DNA of 64,000 nt from Ashinkailepas kermadecensis (GCA_034440615.1 JAOTOM010004875.1:224501-288500), one strand, 5' to 3'. Positions 45,716-58,700 are shown, counted from the first letter of the stretch. A program made the numbers and translations. The notes: a model not told the origin generated them from the letters alone.

Positions 45716-46870
45716 ATGGGGAAAAACGAAAGAAGGACATCGACCCCAGCTCACCACCGGACTCCGAGACGGAATGTCCACCATTAGCTACACCTGACGA
45801 CCATCGCACGACCCCGGACTCGGCCCCTGATGCTCCCCCACTTGATACAACCATTGATGACCCGCGCCGGACTATCCCTTTGGATGACGTCATGGAAGCC
45901 ATCTGTGCCTCACCGACCCCTGCTCGTCCCAAGACCACGACCTCGTCTCGCAATCAGAACCAGACCATCACTCTTCACTCCGCTGACCATGCTCGAACCA
46001 GACCACGCCCTCTCCACCTGAACCCATCCAAACCATCATCGAACTCCACCTCGACAGTGCTGGCTCTTACATAGTTGTCAAGCCTGTCGAGGAATCCGTT
46101 TCCTTCCGCCGTATTAACGTTTTCTGGCTGACTAAACAACTCCTTCCCATCTGCTCCCTAGCCAATCCCGACATTGAAGCCCCTGCGAACGGAACCTTTG
46201 TCATTAAAACCCAATCCTGAGCCCAAACCAAAGCCCTCCTCCGCACCACCACATTTTGTGGAAAATCCGTCACCATCACTCTCCATTCCAACCGCAACAC
46301 CACCAAGGGCACCGTCTTCGCGCCGGAGCTCCGATTCATGTCTGAGGAAGATATCCATGCGGAGCTCAGGCCGGAGGGGGTGACCCACGTCCGACGCATC
46401 ACTTCCTTTAAAGACGGCCAGAAACGTGATACGAGCCTCCTTGTCATTACCTTCAATTCTACCAATCTTCCCAAGACCCTCCTCGCCGGCTACATCCGAT
46501 ACCAAGTCCGTGTCTTTATTCCCAATCCTCTCCGCTGTTTTAATTGCCAGCGCTTCGGCTATGGCAGCAAAACATGCCGCTAACCAGCCCGCTGCTCCAA
46601 GTGTGGCGAACCACCTCATCCTGACTCCACCTGCTCCAAACCGGCCCACTGCCTCAACTGCAATACACCTGACCACCTGATCACATCACCACTCTGTCCA
46701 GTCTGGCGCAAAGAGAAAGAGGTTTGCGCCGTCAAGGCCACAACCGGGGTATCATACCCCCAGGCCCGACGGTCTGTCGAGGCCACCTCCCCCTCGACCA
46801 AAGCTTACGCCCAGGCTGTCACCGTCGCTCCCTCCACCCCTCGCGGCAACACCACTTCTACTTCTATTCA
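45716..46870 (+). pseudogene. LINE ORF1 (gag-like, CCHC zinc knuckles), frameshifted
   Basis: Pieces in several frames: a Pro/Thr-rich N-terminus, LRPEGVTHVRRITSFKDGQK, then VFIPNPLRCFNCQRFGYGSK followed by TC. The first knuckle C-x2-C-x4-H-x4-C has Tyr in place of His. Further Cys clusters follow (CSKCGEPPHPDSTC, then CLNCNTPDHL). This is the nucleic-acid-binding protein of I/Jockey-type LINEs. Confidence 0.8.
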
Positions 46871-46877
46871 AACTGAC

Positions 46878-47980
46878 ATGATTCCCGGATTAGCTCCACT
46901 AAAAAAACTTGCGCCATTGACCACACCGACACAAACCACCCTGGCTCCCAACACACAAACCACTCCGGCTCCCAATAAGCGGACCACTCCAGGGAGAAGT
47001 GACAGGCCTCGCAGTTATTCGGCTGCGGGACCAAATTCTCGTTCCCCGTCAGCGGGCCGCCGATCGAGCCCTGCGCGTCCAGCGCCGGCCGGCGCCCACG
47101 TGACCAAACCGACTCCCAGCCGGCGGGCATCCCCCGCGGCAGTGACCGGCCGCCGTGACCTTTCCAAGGCCACTGGTCGGCCGGACGGATCGGCTGGGTC
47201 CACCTCGGCCGTCCGCACCCAACCCACATGCCCGCCTGAGCTGCAATCGTGGCTGCGCCATGCACCGAAAGGTGCCGACAAGCATTTATTTTTATCTCTC
47301 ATGTCCGTATTTTTACAGTGGAATTGCCGCAGCTTAATATCGAAATGGGCAGAAATGAAAGTGTTTTTCAGTATTCTCACACCTATTCTCATCGCACTCC
47401 AAGAAACATGGTTTTTGCCTACTGATCCATATAACTTCAATCTTTTTATTTATTCGCTGTATCGTCACGACGAGGTCCGTGGACCACATCGCAGTGGCGG
47501 TACAGCCCTTTACATTAACAATGATTACACACATACACAAATTACACTTAATTCACCATTACAAGCCGTAGCTTGTACTTTACTTTTTCATGGCCGAAAT
47601 ATAGATGTATGCTCACTATACATTCCACCATCTACAGACAACACAAAACATTTTGACACAATTAGAAAACCTCATAACACATTTCAAAAACCCGTTCATT
47701 ATACTTGGCGATTTTAACGCCCATAGTCCAGCGTGGAATAAAAAACATACACAACCAGACACTCGTGGACGCATTATTCAACACATTTTAGACCGACACA
47801 ATTTAGTATTACTTAACACTGGAGAGCCAACTTTTTTTCACCTCGGACACAACACAGAAACTGCAATAGATTTAACAATTTGTTTCCGGCTTTGGCCAAC
47901 GATCTTGATTGGACGGTCGACACCGACATTCGTGATAGTGATCACTATCCAATTAAATTAACACCAACATTTTCAACTGC
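46878..47980 (+). pseudogene. LINE ORF2, endonuclease domain
   Basis: Starts in a Pro/Thr-rich linker, then FLQWNCRSLISKWAEMKVF (Asn), LIALQETWF (catalytic Glu), VCSLYIPP, and after a frameshift near 47660 FIILGDFNAHSPAWN (Asp-Asn), GEPTFFH and RDSDHYPI (Asp-His). The apurinic-type catalytic set is complete. Confidence 0.88.
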
Positions 47981-50000
47981 GGCTGTTAGCACACCCAGTT
48001 TTATCCCGCGCTGGAAAACTTCGAAAGCAGACTGGATCAAGTTTCAAGAACTCTCATATGTACAATACAACCCAGATCTTTCCCCTGTGCAAAACATGAA
48101 CTTAATCACAAATACACTTCTCGAAGCAGCATCTCTGGCAATTCCAATTACAAAACCTTTTACAAAACGAACGCCAGTACCTTGGTGGAGTCCAAAAATA
48201 TCACATGCCATCGCGGTAAGGAAAAGAGCATTTAGGAAATATTTAAGACACCCTGATCAACAAAATTTAATCATTCGTAACCATGAACGAGCTAGGACAC
48301 GCCGCCTCATTCGCGACGCCAGACGTCGTTCGTGGTCAGAATATATAAAACAACTCACTTTTCGAACACCCTTAAGCCAAATCTGGCTATTAATCCGCCG
48401 ACCGTCCGGACGCACCCCATTCAAATCACTCCCGGCCCTCAAAATCCAAAATATCACCATTACAGACCCAAAAGCAATAGTAAACACAATAGCGGACACC
48501 CTGGTTCAAAATAGCTCGGATAACAAATACAGACCTGAATTCTTACAAAATGCACAATACACCTTTCACACCGATTTAGCACAATTCAATTCTAACAACA
48601 CTGAAACATATAATGCTCCATTTCAACTTTCGGAACTGGAGACTGCCATTTCCTCCGCCGGCAATACTTCTGTAGGGCCAGACAATTTACATTATTATTT
48701 TTTTCAGACATTTACCCGACCACACGAAACATTCCATCTTACGAATATTTAATTCATTATGGTCAGGCAATATTTTTCCCGAATCTTGGAAAGAAGCCAC
48801 CATCATTCCAATACCAAAACCCGGCAAAGATCACAGCGACCCCAACAATTTTCGACCCATTGCTCTCACCAGTTGTCTTGGAAAACGTTTTGAACGTATT
48901 ATTATAAAAAGGCTGATCTGGCACCTGGAAACAAATTCTCTTCTATCTCCCTTTCAATGCGGTTTTCGGCGAGGACGCAGCCCCATAGATCACCTTATTC
49001 GAATAGAGACAGACATCCGCCTAGGCTACACAAAATATGAACACACTGTAGCAGTATTTTCAGACATAAGCAAAGCATACGATATGGTTTTCAAACCCAC
49101 ATTACTCTTCAAAATTCAGCAACTCGGCATAAAGGCACATTATTTAGTAGGTTTTTATTATCTGGTTCCCGTCCATTCCATATCAGGTGCCGGTCAGCCA
49201 TCTCCGATCCACATTTTCTTCAGAACGGATTACCACAGGGACGTTGTATTTCACCAGTATTATTTAACATCATCATTAATGATCTTTTCGATGACTGCCT
49301 GCCTGCCAATCTATCATATTCACTATTTGCAGACGATAGTGCGATTTGGTGCTCCGGCAAAAATTATGAACATTGTTTAATTCGATTGCAAAACGCACTT
49401 GACCGAGTACACGAATAGTCCCTAAAGTATGGTTTCTTTTTTCGGCCCCAAAATCTGCAGCACTGATATTTAACAAATCGACACCCTGCCCGAACCCGGA
49501 CACACCGCTTCACCTCGGGTAACAACAGCATACCATTTGTAATTTCATTTAAATTCCATAGGTATTATTTTTGATCGTAGGCTATCCATGTATCAACACA
49601 TCAAGCACGTTCAGACCAAATGTTTTCACCGATTTAAGTTATTTCGCTGTATTACTTCTTCCTCATTCGGAGCTGATCGTCATACGCTTTTACATCTGTA
49701 CAAATCCTTAGTTCTTCCCATCATAGAATATGGGTCGCTAGTCTACGCTGGTGCCAGTACCTCCGCTTTGAAACTTTTGGACACCATACAAAATAAATTT
49801 ATCCGTTTAGCACTTGGTGCAATGACAACTTCTCTCATCAACTCTCTACAAACAGAAGCAGGAATTCCACCATTAGAACTCCGAAGAATGGAACAAACAC
49901 TTAGATATGCCGCAAAAATTCAATTTAAAGAGCACCATCCTGTTACGGCCTCCGTCAGTCAAACAAAATGTAAACAGAAGACAACAAACATAAAGACTAA
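47880..50000 (+). pseudogene. LINE ORF2, reverse transcriptase domain (frameshifted)
   Basis: 47880-48752 holds the pre-RT region (RRSWSEYIKQLTFRTPLSQI, ISSAGNTSVGPDNLHYYFF). The next frame gives IPIPKPGKDHSDPNNFRPIA, FQCGFRRGRSPIDHLIR and AVFSDISKAYD. The catalytic LFADDSAIW is at about 49323-49349 (FADD at 49326-49337). The thumb region is at 49588-50004 (LYKSLVLPIIEYGSLVYAGA). At least four frame changes or stops. Confidence 0.87.
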
Positions 50001-50384
50001 CTAAAGGATAAAGCTATATTTTCGGATTACCGTATGAAGTTCGATGCACGTTTTGACCTGACGAGACAGTCACCAAAGAATTAGACACAATACAACGTGA
50101 AACAAGGTGGTGAGATCAGCAAAATAAAACCGCACGTACCCATTGAAACGCATACAATTGAGCAGTCATTAAATCATTAGGGCGAATTACAATGGATCTC
50201 AATAAATTACAGCTTGTATAATTACATTTTCCCGGTACGGCGGCTTTATATCTATGTGTTGTGGTCAAGCGAAGTCAAGGCCTTTTCACCACTCGATCAC
50301 GTTTGGCACATCGACAGCTTTCAACCCATAATACGATTCTAGTATATCACAAATCTGTGGAGGAAAAAAGAACCAACAACCACC

Positions 50385-50628
50385 AAAACAAAAAAAACAA
50401 AACAAAAAAAAATAAAATAAAAAAGGAAAAAAAAAAAAAAAAAAACCTTTTTGGTAGAAAAAAATGGTTGGGGTAGGAAGGGGGGGGGAAAAAAAAAAAA
50501 AAAAAAAGGTTTTTTTTAAAAAAAAAAAAATTGGCCGGCCCTTTAAAAAACACAAAAAAAAAAAAAAAAAAAAACCCAAAAAAAAAAAAAAAAAAATATA
50601 TACCCCCCCCCAAAAAAAAAACAACAAA
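50385..50628. other. Homopolymer block inside the LINE, possible assembly artefact
   Basis: Long runs of A broken by short G, T, C blocks (runs such as GGGGGGGGG, TTTTTTTT, CCCCCCCCC and a lone GGCCGGCC). It does not resemble the rest of the element and interrupts it between RT and RNase H. Either a rearranged insertion tail or a poor consensus. Confidence 0.6.
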
Positions 50629-50719
50629 AACTTAACGCATCAAAACACTTTCTACACAACTCCAATACAATATTCCACGTATTACTGCTCTTCCTCCACC
50701 AACTACACCATCGTAGCAG

Positions 50720-51310
50720 ATGACTGAACGACATATTTTTTATCTCACCACCACCACTCCAAAATCACACCTTTGTCCAGAATACGTCAAACAAAAATTC
50801 CACCAGTTTCGTTCCCGTTATCGCCACGTTCCTTTTGTTTTCACCGACGGATCTAAAGACGCAAATTACACAGGAAATGCCATTGTTTCCGGTACATACA
50901 CAAAACAACATCGCTTGCCAAACGGGACCTCCATTTTCATCGCCGAATTGCACGCCATTCTCACTGCCCTTCGCTATGTCCGCAACCGTTCAATTTGTCA
51001 CCCCATGCGCCATATCGTCATTTGTTCCGACTCAAATTCTGTTCTTCAATCTCTTTCTTCACTTTCCTTTTCGCACCATTGCCATGTTTCCATTTATGAC
51101 ACACTTGAAACACTTCATCTGATGGGCATGAAGGTCCGTTTCCTGTGGGTGCCCAGTCACTGTGTCATCCCAGGAAACGAGGAAGCAGATCATTTCGCCA
51201 AACAATCATTACAATTACCACACATCACAGAAATCCCACCACATTTTGACGCCATCAAATCAACAATACGACAAAACATTCGGCATTTTTCGGAACCAAC
51301 AATGGACTGA
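50720..51310 (+). pseudogene. LINE ORF2, RNase H domain
   Basis: 196 codons open. PFVFTDGSKDANYTGNAIV (first Asp), FIAELHAILTALRYV (Glu), ICSDSNSVLQSL (Asp) and LWVPSHCVIPGNEEADHFAK (His, Asp). All four acidic positions of RNase H are kept. Frame changes at about 51295 into the C-terminal tail (PSCPSCNTHLTVSHILLHC). Confidence 0.92.
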
Positions 51311-51761
51311 AACTACAAACCACACACAATTACGTCTCATCAAACCTGTCATTGATAACTGGACCACATCATATAAAAAGCAGACAAGAAGAAAAAGTTA
51401 TATCGCGACTCCGCATAGGCCACACTATTTACACTGCTTCGCCTCAACCTTCATGCCCATCATGCAACACTCATCTTACAGTTTCACATATTCTCCTACA
51501 CTGTCAACATTACCATGAACATCGAAAAACACTTACCGAACTACTGTCGTGCACACAACATCCCCTTTTCTTTGCCCACACTATTAGGAGATACACACCC
51601 TTTTCTCATCAATCTTCTTTTCATTTTTTCTCCGAAAAACCAAATTACTTCAGGACTTGTAAATTGACTTTCAAAACATAATATTTTTTATCTCTCTTTC
51701 TATTCACGGCACGAAATGGCCAGAGCAGGCCGAAGTGCCTATCATAATAAAGTCCAAAAAA

Positions 51762-53150
51762 TCTTTAAAGTCCGATTCCCGGCATGATTTTTCGAGCCTC
51801 TGGCGCCATGTTTTGTATCTCACCTTGATTTTTTTCGAGCTCCGGTATGTTTTTCTGGACCGTACGCGATTTGTGAAGGCATCTGATGATTTGTTTGGTG
51901 CTCCAGAGCCATTTTCCTGAGCCGGACAGTTATTTTTGGAATCCCTCCTTATTTTGGAAGGCTCCGGCTTGATTTTTGTGGAGGATACCGATGCGAATTT
52001 TGGTGTCACACTGTGCTTATGTGGGGCCCTAGAGGCAAATTTTTGGGAGCCCCGACGTGAATGCTTGATGCCCAGACTATATTTTTGGGACTACCGATGG
52101 GAATTGTGGGTCCCGAACGCGATATTTGGGGAACCGGTTCGAGTTTGCGGAGGCGCGCTGTACTTAGCTGTGACCCCAACGCGTTCTTGGCGGTTCCTGT
52201 TGCAGATTTTCGGGCCTCGGAGCGAGTTTTCTGGGCCCGCCGTATTTATCGAGTCAGCCCCCTGTGCGAATTCTGGTGGACCGACGCGAATTTGTGTAGC
52301 CCCAGCGCGACTTTTTGGGGCCCCGGCACGATACTTGGGAGCTTATCCCTCTTAGGAGGGAGGGGACATTTGCCCCTTTGATATGCCACTGCGATCACCG
52401 ACGGTTTTTTTCCAGCCGATGGCACTTTTCCGACTGTAAAAGCCCTCCGGGTATTTTTTCCGGACCTATTCTTAATTTGCCGGTGCTGGGGTCGATTCGA
52501 TCGAGTCTCGGTGTGAACTTTTTGGACATCGAGTTCTATCTTTCTAAAGGTCCTTATGTGATATTATTGGGTCCCGGTACGATTCTTCGGTCTCCCGGTG
52601 CGATTTTTTTTCTCTCGATGCCCTGACACGTTTTTTTCGGTGCTCAATGGGTTTTTGGGGGACTGACCCGATTTTTGAGGCCGTAGAGTGACATTCCGGT
52701 TGATAATTTATTTGTTAGGGCAGCTGCAACTTTTGGGGCCTGGCACGACCTTTTGGGCCCCCAGTGTGATTTTCAAGGGCTGCGACGCGACTTTTTTTTA
52801 GTCCAATGCAATCTTTTATGACCCGACGTCATTTGCTTGGATCCCTAGCGGGAGTTTTAGCGACCTCGACACTTTTTGGGCGTCCAACACGTTTTGGAGG
52901 CTTTTGGCGTCATTGGTTGGGACCCAGAGTGATTATCCATGTCCGGATTGTTTGTCGTCGCCCCGGCTTCATTTGTGTCCCAATGAGACTGTTAACGGAA
53001 CGGTACGACCTGTCGTGCCCCTAGCGTGATTTTCATGGTTCGGGCGTTACTTTTTGGTACCCTAGGCTCAGCGTGATTTTCAGGGGCCCCGGCCGGCTCT
53101 TTTTGGGACCATGTCATGATTTAAAGTACTCCGGCACGACTCCTACAATT
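51762..53150 (+). repeat. Degenerate tandem array, right part
   Basis: Continues the array of 44865-45442: units around GCGATTTTTGGGGCCCC with variable spacing (GCCCCAGCGCGACTTTTTGG, GGGTCCCGGTACGATTCTTC). Overlapping open frames here are repeat translation. Confidence 0.75.
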
Positions 53151-54235
53151 TCTTAGGGGCTTCTTGCAAATTATGCGCCTCCGCTCGCGTCTTAGGGGTC
53201 TCGTCCCATTTCCTGGTGTCTCCTGCCACGTTTCTGGATCATCGTTTTCTATCTTGGTGGAACCTTACCCGTTTTGGGGCCTGTTTTTGCGTCTCCGAAA
53301 CCTCATTTCATATCCACTGGCTTTCTCTTCCGTCTCAGGGCCTCCTCTCATTTTCTGGGGCCTCTTTTCCCGTATTTGGGCCTCCTTTGCAATCCTGGGG
53401 CCTCCTTTGCAATCATTGGGCCTCCTTTGCAATCATAGGGGCCTCCTTTGCAATCATGGGGGCCTCCTTTGCAATCACGGGGTCCTCCTTTGCAATCCCG
53501 GGGCCTCCTTTGCAAACCTGGGGGCCTCCTTTGCAATTCTGGGGGCCTCCTTTGCAATCCTGGGACCTCCTTTGCAATCTTTGGGTTCTCCGTGCCAATT
53601 GTCGGCACTTCCTTGATTTCTGGGGCCTCCTATCCTCTCCTAGGTGACTCCTTTTTTTTTCTCAAATTAGGGGCCCCCTCTCACGTCTTGGAGGCCTCAT
53701 CATCTGTGTTTGGAGCCTCATTATCCTCTTAGCTGGGTACTTTTGTATCATTTCCCCAAATCTTCTCTCAAACCTTCCAAAATATGGGCCTCATCTAGCT
53801 GGTCTCAGTGGCCTTCCCTCATTCCTGCCTTCTTACCCATCTTGGGGCTCCCTCTTGCGTCCCGATAAATATCTCCTATCATTTCTTATGTTCTATTGTA
53901 GGGGCCTCCTCTTCCATCTTGGGGGCCTCGTTTTCCAAATTAAGAATATCCTGCCACCAATCGGAAGCCTTCTTGTCTAACCTGGGTGGCTTCCTGCCCG
54001 TCTCGGTGGCATCCTTTTCGTCCTGGGGCCTCCTCACAATCTCTTTCCTACGTCGCTTATTGGGACCTGATTAGATTTCGAGGGATCCTCGTTGCCAGTC
54101 TAGGGGCCTCCTTGACAGCATGATCTTCTGTCTCGTCGGCCTCCTTGCTCACCTTTTTTCCTGTGCATTTCCGGATAGGGGCCTCCTCACATTTCAGTGG
54201 AACAGCGCCCCCCCCAGTCTCACGGCAGAAGGGGC
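53150..54235 (+). repeat. Tandem array of GGGGCCTCCTTTGCAATC units
   Basis: A regular core at 53390-53590 has about ten 20-21-bp units GGGGCCTCCTTTGCAATCNT. Outside it the same words are spaced more widely (GGGGCCTCCTCTTCCATCTT). It looks like a locally re-amplified version of the neighbouring degenerate array. Confidence 0.85.
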
Positions 54236-54660
54236 GACTGCCCCCTCTGCCCCCCCACCCCGGTGGCGACGCCCCTGATTGAAACACCGCTTTTCCCCTC
54301 GTACGAACAAAGCATATGCAACCAACTCATGCTACACATGACAGCGATGTCAAAATCATCGATTCTTATAGTGGCAAAGGCACACACAAATTCCATTTCA
54401 CCGGAAATTAACCAGAGTTACCCGGCACGTTAAGTTCCGCGCAGCGTCATTTCCAGAAGACTTCTGCTCAACAATAAATATAAGAATGTAAAATGTTGCA
54501 TACGTTGGCCGCAACGGGGTGGTGGACGTCTTACCCTAGTATGTGTTTTACCCCACTCTACCCTAAAGAGGTGCAAAATACCGGACAGTGGAAACAATTG
54601 GCAGATAAAAAGGAGTTTTCATATCAGCTCGGCGGGCATGAACAAGACCACAGGGGTTCC

Positions 54661-54765
54661 GCACCCAAAAATTTTGGGTGCGACATTTCTGGCCACCCCG
54701 CTGCTAATTAGCAGCGGGGCAGCTAATTAGGAATGACTGGGCGGGTTAACCCGCCCCGTCATTCC
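54661..54765. repeat. Three consecutive palindromes
   Basis: 54661-54681: GCACCCAAAA-A-TTTTGGGTGC. 54696-54719: a perfect 24-bp palindrome with half CCCCGCTGCTAA. 54730-54765: a 36-bp palindrome with half GGAATGAC-T-GGGCGGGTT and one mismatch. Spacers are 14 and 10 bp, and the second spacer repeats GCTAATTAG from palindrome 2. Confidence 0.95.
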
Positions 54766-55011
54766 GGTCAGATCCTCACACCCCGTATCGGTGGGGAGAT
54801 CATCATAAAACACCTCTAATCTCCAAACTAAACGTCACACGAAAACGAAAAATGTGGCATCGGAACGCAATTAACGAGTAGGTAGGTATGGCCGGAAACC
54901 ACCCCCAAAATTGTTATCCTCTAAAAAGTGACGTCACTAAGGATGTTTATGAGGTCACGATTGACGTTCTATTTTTGTCTCTGGGGAGTTTATTTTGGGG
55001 AATATTTTAAA

Positions 55012-55612
55012 AAACATAATTCATCATTACAACTACCAAACATCACAGAAACTCCACAACGTTTGGACGGTATTAATTCAACAATAAAACAGAGCATTCG
55101 ACATTTTCGGAACCGACAATGGACTGACAACACAAATTACATAGCAATTAGGTACGTCTCATCAAACCTGTCGTCAATAGGTCCCTGGACAACAGCAGCA
55201 GTTGTCGATCTGGACAACAGATCGACACGAAGAGTCATGTCGCGGCTCCGCACAGGATATACCTTCATCACACATCGATTTATTTGTATTGCTTCACTTC
55301 GGCCTCCATGCTCATCAGGCAGCACCCATATTACAGTTACACATCTTCTCTTTCATTGTGAATAATATCATGGCCCTGGATAAGTACTGACCGATTACTG
55401 CCGCGCACACATAATTCCATGTGCATTGTCCACACTGTTGGGAGATGATCACCCAGTTCTCATTATAGGTATTTCTTTTGGGTTTCTACGAAAAACTAAC
55501 CTGTTCAAAGAATTGCAAACTGAATCGTCCAGCAACATATTTTCTTTAGCACCATACTCACGGGACAAAATGGCCTGAGGAAGCCGAAGTGCCACTCCCA
55601 ATAAAACCAACG
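55012..55612 (+). pseudogene. Second copy of the RNase-H LINE, 3' fragment
   Basis: Similar to 51205-51755. It encodes LPNITETPQRLDGINSTIKQ and SIRHFRNRQW, a counterpart of the C-terminal tail of the first copy, and shares the end GAAGCCGAAGTGCCA with AATAAA. Frameshifted and 5'-truncated. Confidence 0.88.
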
Positions 55613-55639
55613 AATAAATAGAAGAATTTGCTGTAGACG

Positions 55640-55735
55640 TGAGCCAACATGCTGCCCGTCCCGGGCCCCGAACCCGGACCCCCAAATCATTAAACCGACC
55701 CGCCACCAATTGCGCCACCAGCATGTGTGACTCTG
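55640..55735 (-). mobile_element. tRNA-like sequence (SINE head or tRNA pseudogene)
   Basis: On minus: CATGCTGGTGGCGCAATTGG then a B-box-like GGGTTCGGGGCCC. A- and B-box spacing fits a Pol III promoter. The arms do not form a convincing complete tRNA. It lies directly after the LINE 3' fragment. Confidence 0.5.
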
Positions 55736-55739
55736 CCGC

Positions 55740-58700
55740 GCTTTAGTTAAATAGTGTCGATTGATATGGCATGGGTCTAAATAACATCATTTTACACAAT
55801 ACATAACACGTTCAAATGAAAGCTTACCACGATTATCGAAATAACATGAAACAAGCTTTCAGATGATGTATAATTTATACATGTCACCAATACTTGCTAT
55901 TCAGGAGTAAGCTCGGAAAGTGCTATTTCTTGCTGTGGGGATAACCGGCTGAACCCAAATCAGCTCCTGGGTGACGTCACCGGCTGCCAATAATATTGGC
56001 AGGGGCCGACCTTGTTGACATGGAACAACATGGAGAAAAAAAAACTTGAGGAGTAAGCTTAGATAGATAGGTAGGTAGGTAGGTACCTACATAGGTGCCT
56101 ACTTGAAGATTGTCTATTTGGATAGGTAGGTACTTGAAGATGGGAGAGTTGGGGTGCTTGCTGTAGAAGAAGTTAACGAATCAATGTGTGTCAAGCAGCA
56201 AAAAATAAACTAAAGGTGAGAGCCTTGATGCGTTTGTGGCATTCATCAGTATTGCTATTGGCCTTAATATGCTGCATTTCAGCAGCCCATGTCCATAGCT
56301 ACACAATCATTTCATGGTAGGTAAGTTTGTGCTTAAGGGTAATTTGTGAACTTCTGGAGTTTCTTTGGTAAATTTGTACTTGAAGGTGTTTTATGAATTC
56401 TTGGAATTATCATTCCAATGCAATATTTATGAATGTGACTAAAATGATAGAACAACTCATTTTCTGTGCAAGTGCTTACTTTTCAGGTTGTCATCAAAAT
56501 ATCACCAAAAAAGGGCTTTGGGTTAGGTAACATAGCATACAAGAATTGTTTAAAAATAAAATTAAAATGCAACATAACCTATCTGACCTGACCTCCCTTT
56601 GGAGGACAAACTTCCAAAGACTAAAATTGGAAACAAAACAATTTATTTTCTGAAGTTTTCAGAACATAAAATCTGACCAAAAGGCTCCTAACCTAATGCA
56701 GCTGCTTTTGAAGAAAAAATTCCAAGTTAAAAACCTAACCTAACCTAACCAAACCTAACCCATTTGTTTGTTTTATGGAGGAAAATGTGTATAAAAACAT
56801 TTCTTGTTACCACATCAAAGCACAATAATACCATTTATTTTTCCAATGCTATGTTTATGAATGTGATGAACATGATGTGGCCACTGATTTCTTCTTCAAA
56901 TGCATGCTTTTCAGTTTGCAGGCAAAATAACACCAAAAAGATGGCTTGAAGTTGGGTAATATAGCATGCAATATGGTGTAAAAGGAAAAATAAACCTAAC
57001 TTAACATAATCTTAGCCTCCCATAAATAAGAAATAAATATTTAGAAATTGAAAAATTGCAATTTTGTGTAAAAAAAATTCCAAATTAGAAAACCTAACCA
57101 AACCTAACCTGTAAAAACTAATTTCAAGCAAATTTCACACAAAGGAAAACATTTTCCCAAATTAGGAAATCATAACCTAATCTAAGCAAATCTAACCCCT
57201 TGGTTTGCTTCATGAAAGTAAAGTGTGTGTAAAACCTGCTGTGAATACCCTAAATCACACCTGGATCTCCAGTGATGATCATGCAGTGTAGTTGTTTCCA
57301 GATGGTCACAAAATAACAAAGGGGTAGCACACAGAGGCCCCTCATTTTTAGCTCACCCCTCATTTTTAGCTTCTACACCAATACACTTAGCATAGCATAT
57401 AAATTGCTGTTTTTTTGTGAATTGGTCTGTGTATATCAAGGATGGATCCAGGAGTATTAATGGGGGCATTTGTCTGGAGGGTGTCTTTCCTCTTCCTCTT
57501 CAATCCCCTGTATTTGCCCTGATTACATGTCCCACAATGTCCATGTATTCTGCTAAGTGTTATATAATTGGGTTTTGGCTTGGTCAGTTTGCATTCAGAA
57601 TGTAGCGGCCCAGGGCCGAGACTTAAGGAAGATCACCAACTCTTATCTGTCAATGTTTTGTACCTGCTCTGCTAGGTGGCTGCTGTGGTCCCTTAGATCA
57701 AAAGTACAGACAGGAGTTTCCTGTCAAGGTTTACATCATGCATGCTACTGACATGATCACCATTATCAAACAACTAGGTTCCATCTAAAAATACTCATTG
57801 ATTGGCATTATCCATATATGATTGCACATTTTTTACATCAATTGGTTTTTGCATTGGCCCTCCACTCTACAAAGAGTTAAGTTTAGTACACAATAAATGC
57901 CCCTTGTTGGTGTTATTTTGCTTGCAAATTGAAAAGTAAGCATTTTCAGATGGGATGAGCAGTCACATCATCTTAATCACATTCATTAACATTGCATTGG
58001 AAAACTTCCAAGAATTAACAAAATGCATTAAAGCAAGAAAATAAATAACAAACAAAAATTGCACCCTATGCAATCTTCTGAATTTAGTACCTATGTCATA
58101 CAATATTATCTCTTTTGCAATGCCAGTTTATATTATAGTTAGTTTGATGCTGATCATTAATATATCCATAAATTATGCATGTGTCAAAGCAATATAAATG
58201 GTACATTTATGAGTATGCTATGGCTGAAAATGGAGTTTCAGGGACTGAAGAGGTATTTTAAGTAACATGATTTTCATTGCAAAATTTGAAATCCTACTGT
58301 TCTGGCTTTGGCATCTCACACCTAACGATGTACCATTATTTTAACAAGTGTTGAGGTTTGTACCAAGAAAAACTAGTTTTTGTCATGTCAACCAGTTTGT
58401 ATTAGTAAGAACTGGTATACATAAGCCAAAGTTGCTGCCATATTTACAACTGTAAGCATATTTTCAGCTCCAATTTGTGTTAATTTATATGCAATATGCA
58501 TGCTGTATGATACAAAGTGCTCTACTAGACATACCAAGGCCAATTGCACTAAAATCACAAGCTATGTATCTGTGTTGTTATTCGTAAATTTGATATTTCA
58601 CCAACATGACAAGCTAACAAAACTACAAAGTTGAAAGTACATTAATGGCAAACTGTTGATTATAGAAGTAAGATGCTACATTTTTGGACAGAGGGATGCC

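Larger units (their letters stand above)
45443..51761 (+). mobile_element. LINE with CCHC ORF1, endonuclease, RT and RNase H (I/Jockey superfamily), defective
   Basis: About 6.3 kb, flanked by a perfect 12-bp duplication TCTTTAAAGTCC (45431-45442 and 51762-51773). It ends with AATAAAGTCC and a short A-run. The order is gag-like ORF1, endonuclease, RT, RNase H. An RNase H domain after RT points to I-type clades rather than CR1 or Jockey proper. Frameshifts and stops are numerous, so this copy is dead. A related 3' fragment is at 55012-55612. Confidence 0.9.

Noticed and set aside
50286..50734. Phe- or Lys-rich frames
   Set aside because: Products of the homopolymer block.
56740..56760. CCTAACCTAACC as telomeric (TTAGG)n repeat
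   Set aside because: Only three or four irregular units inside a dispersed AT-rich repeat.
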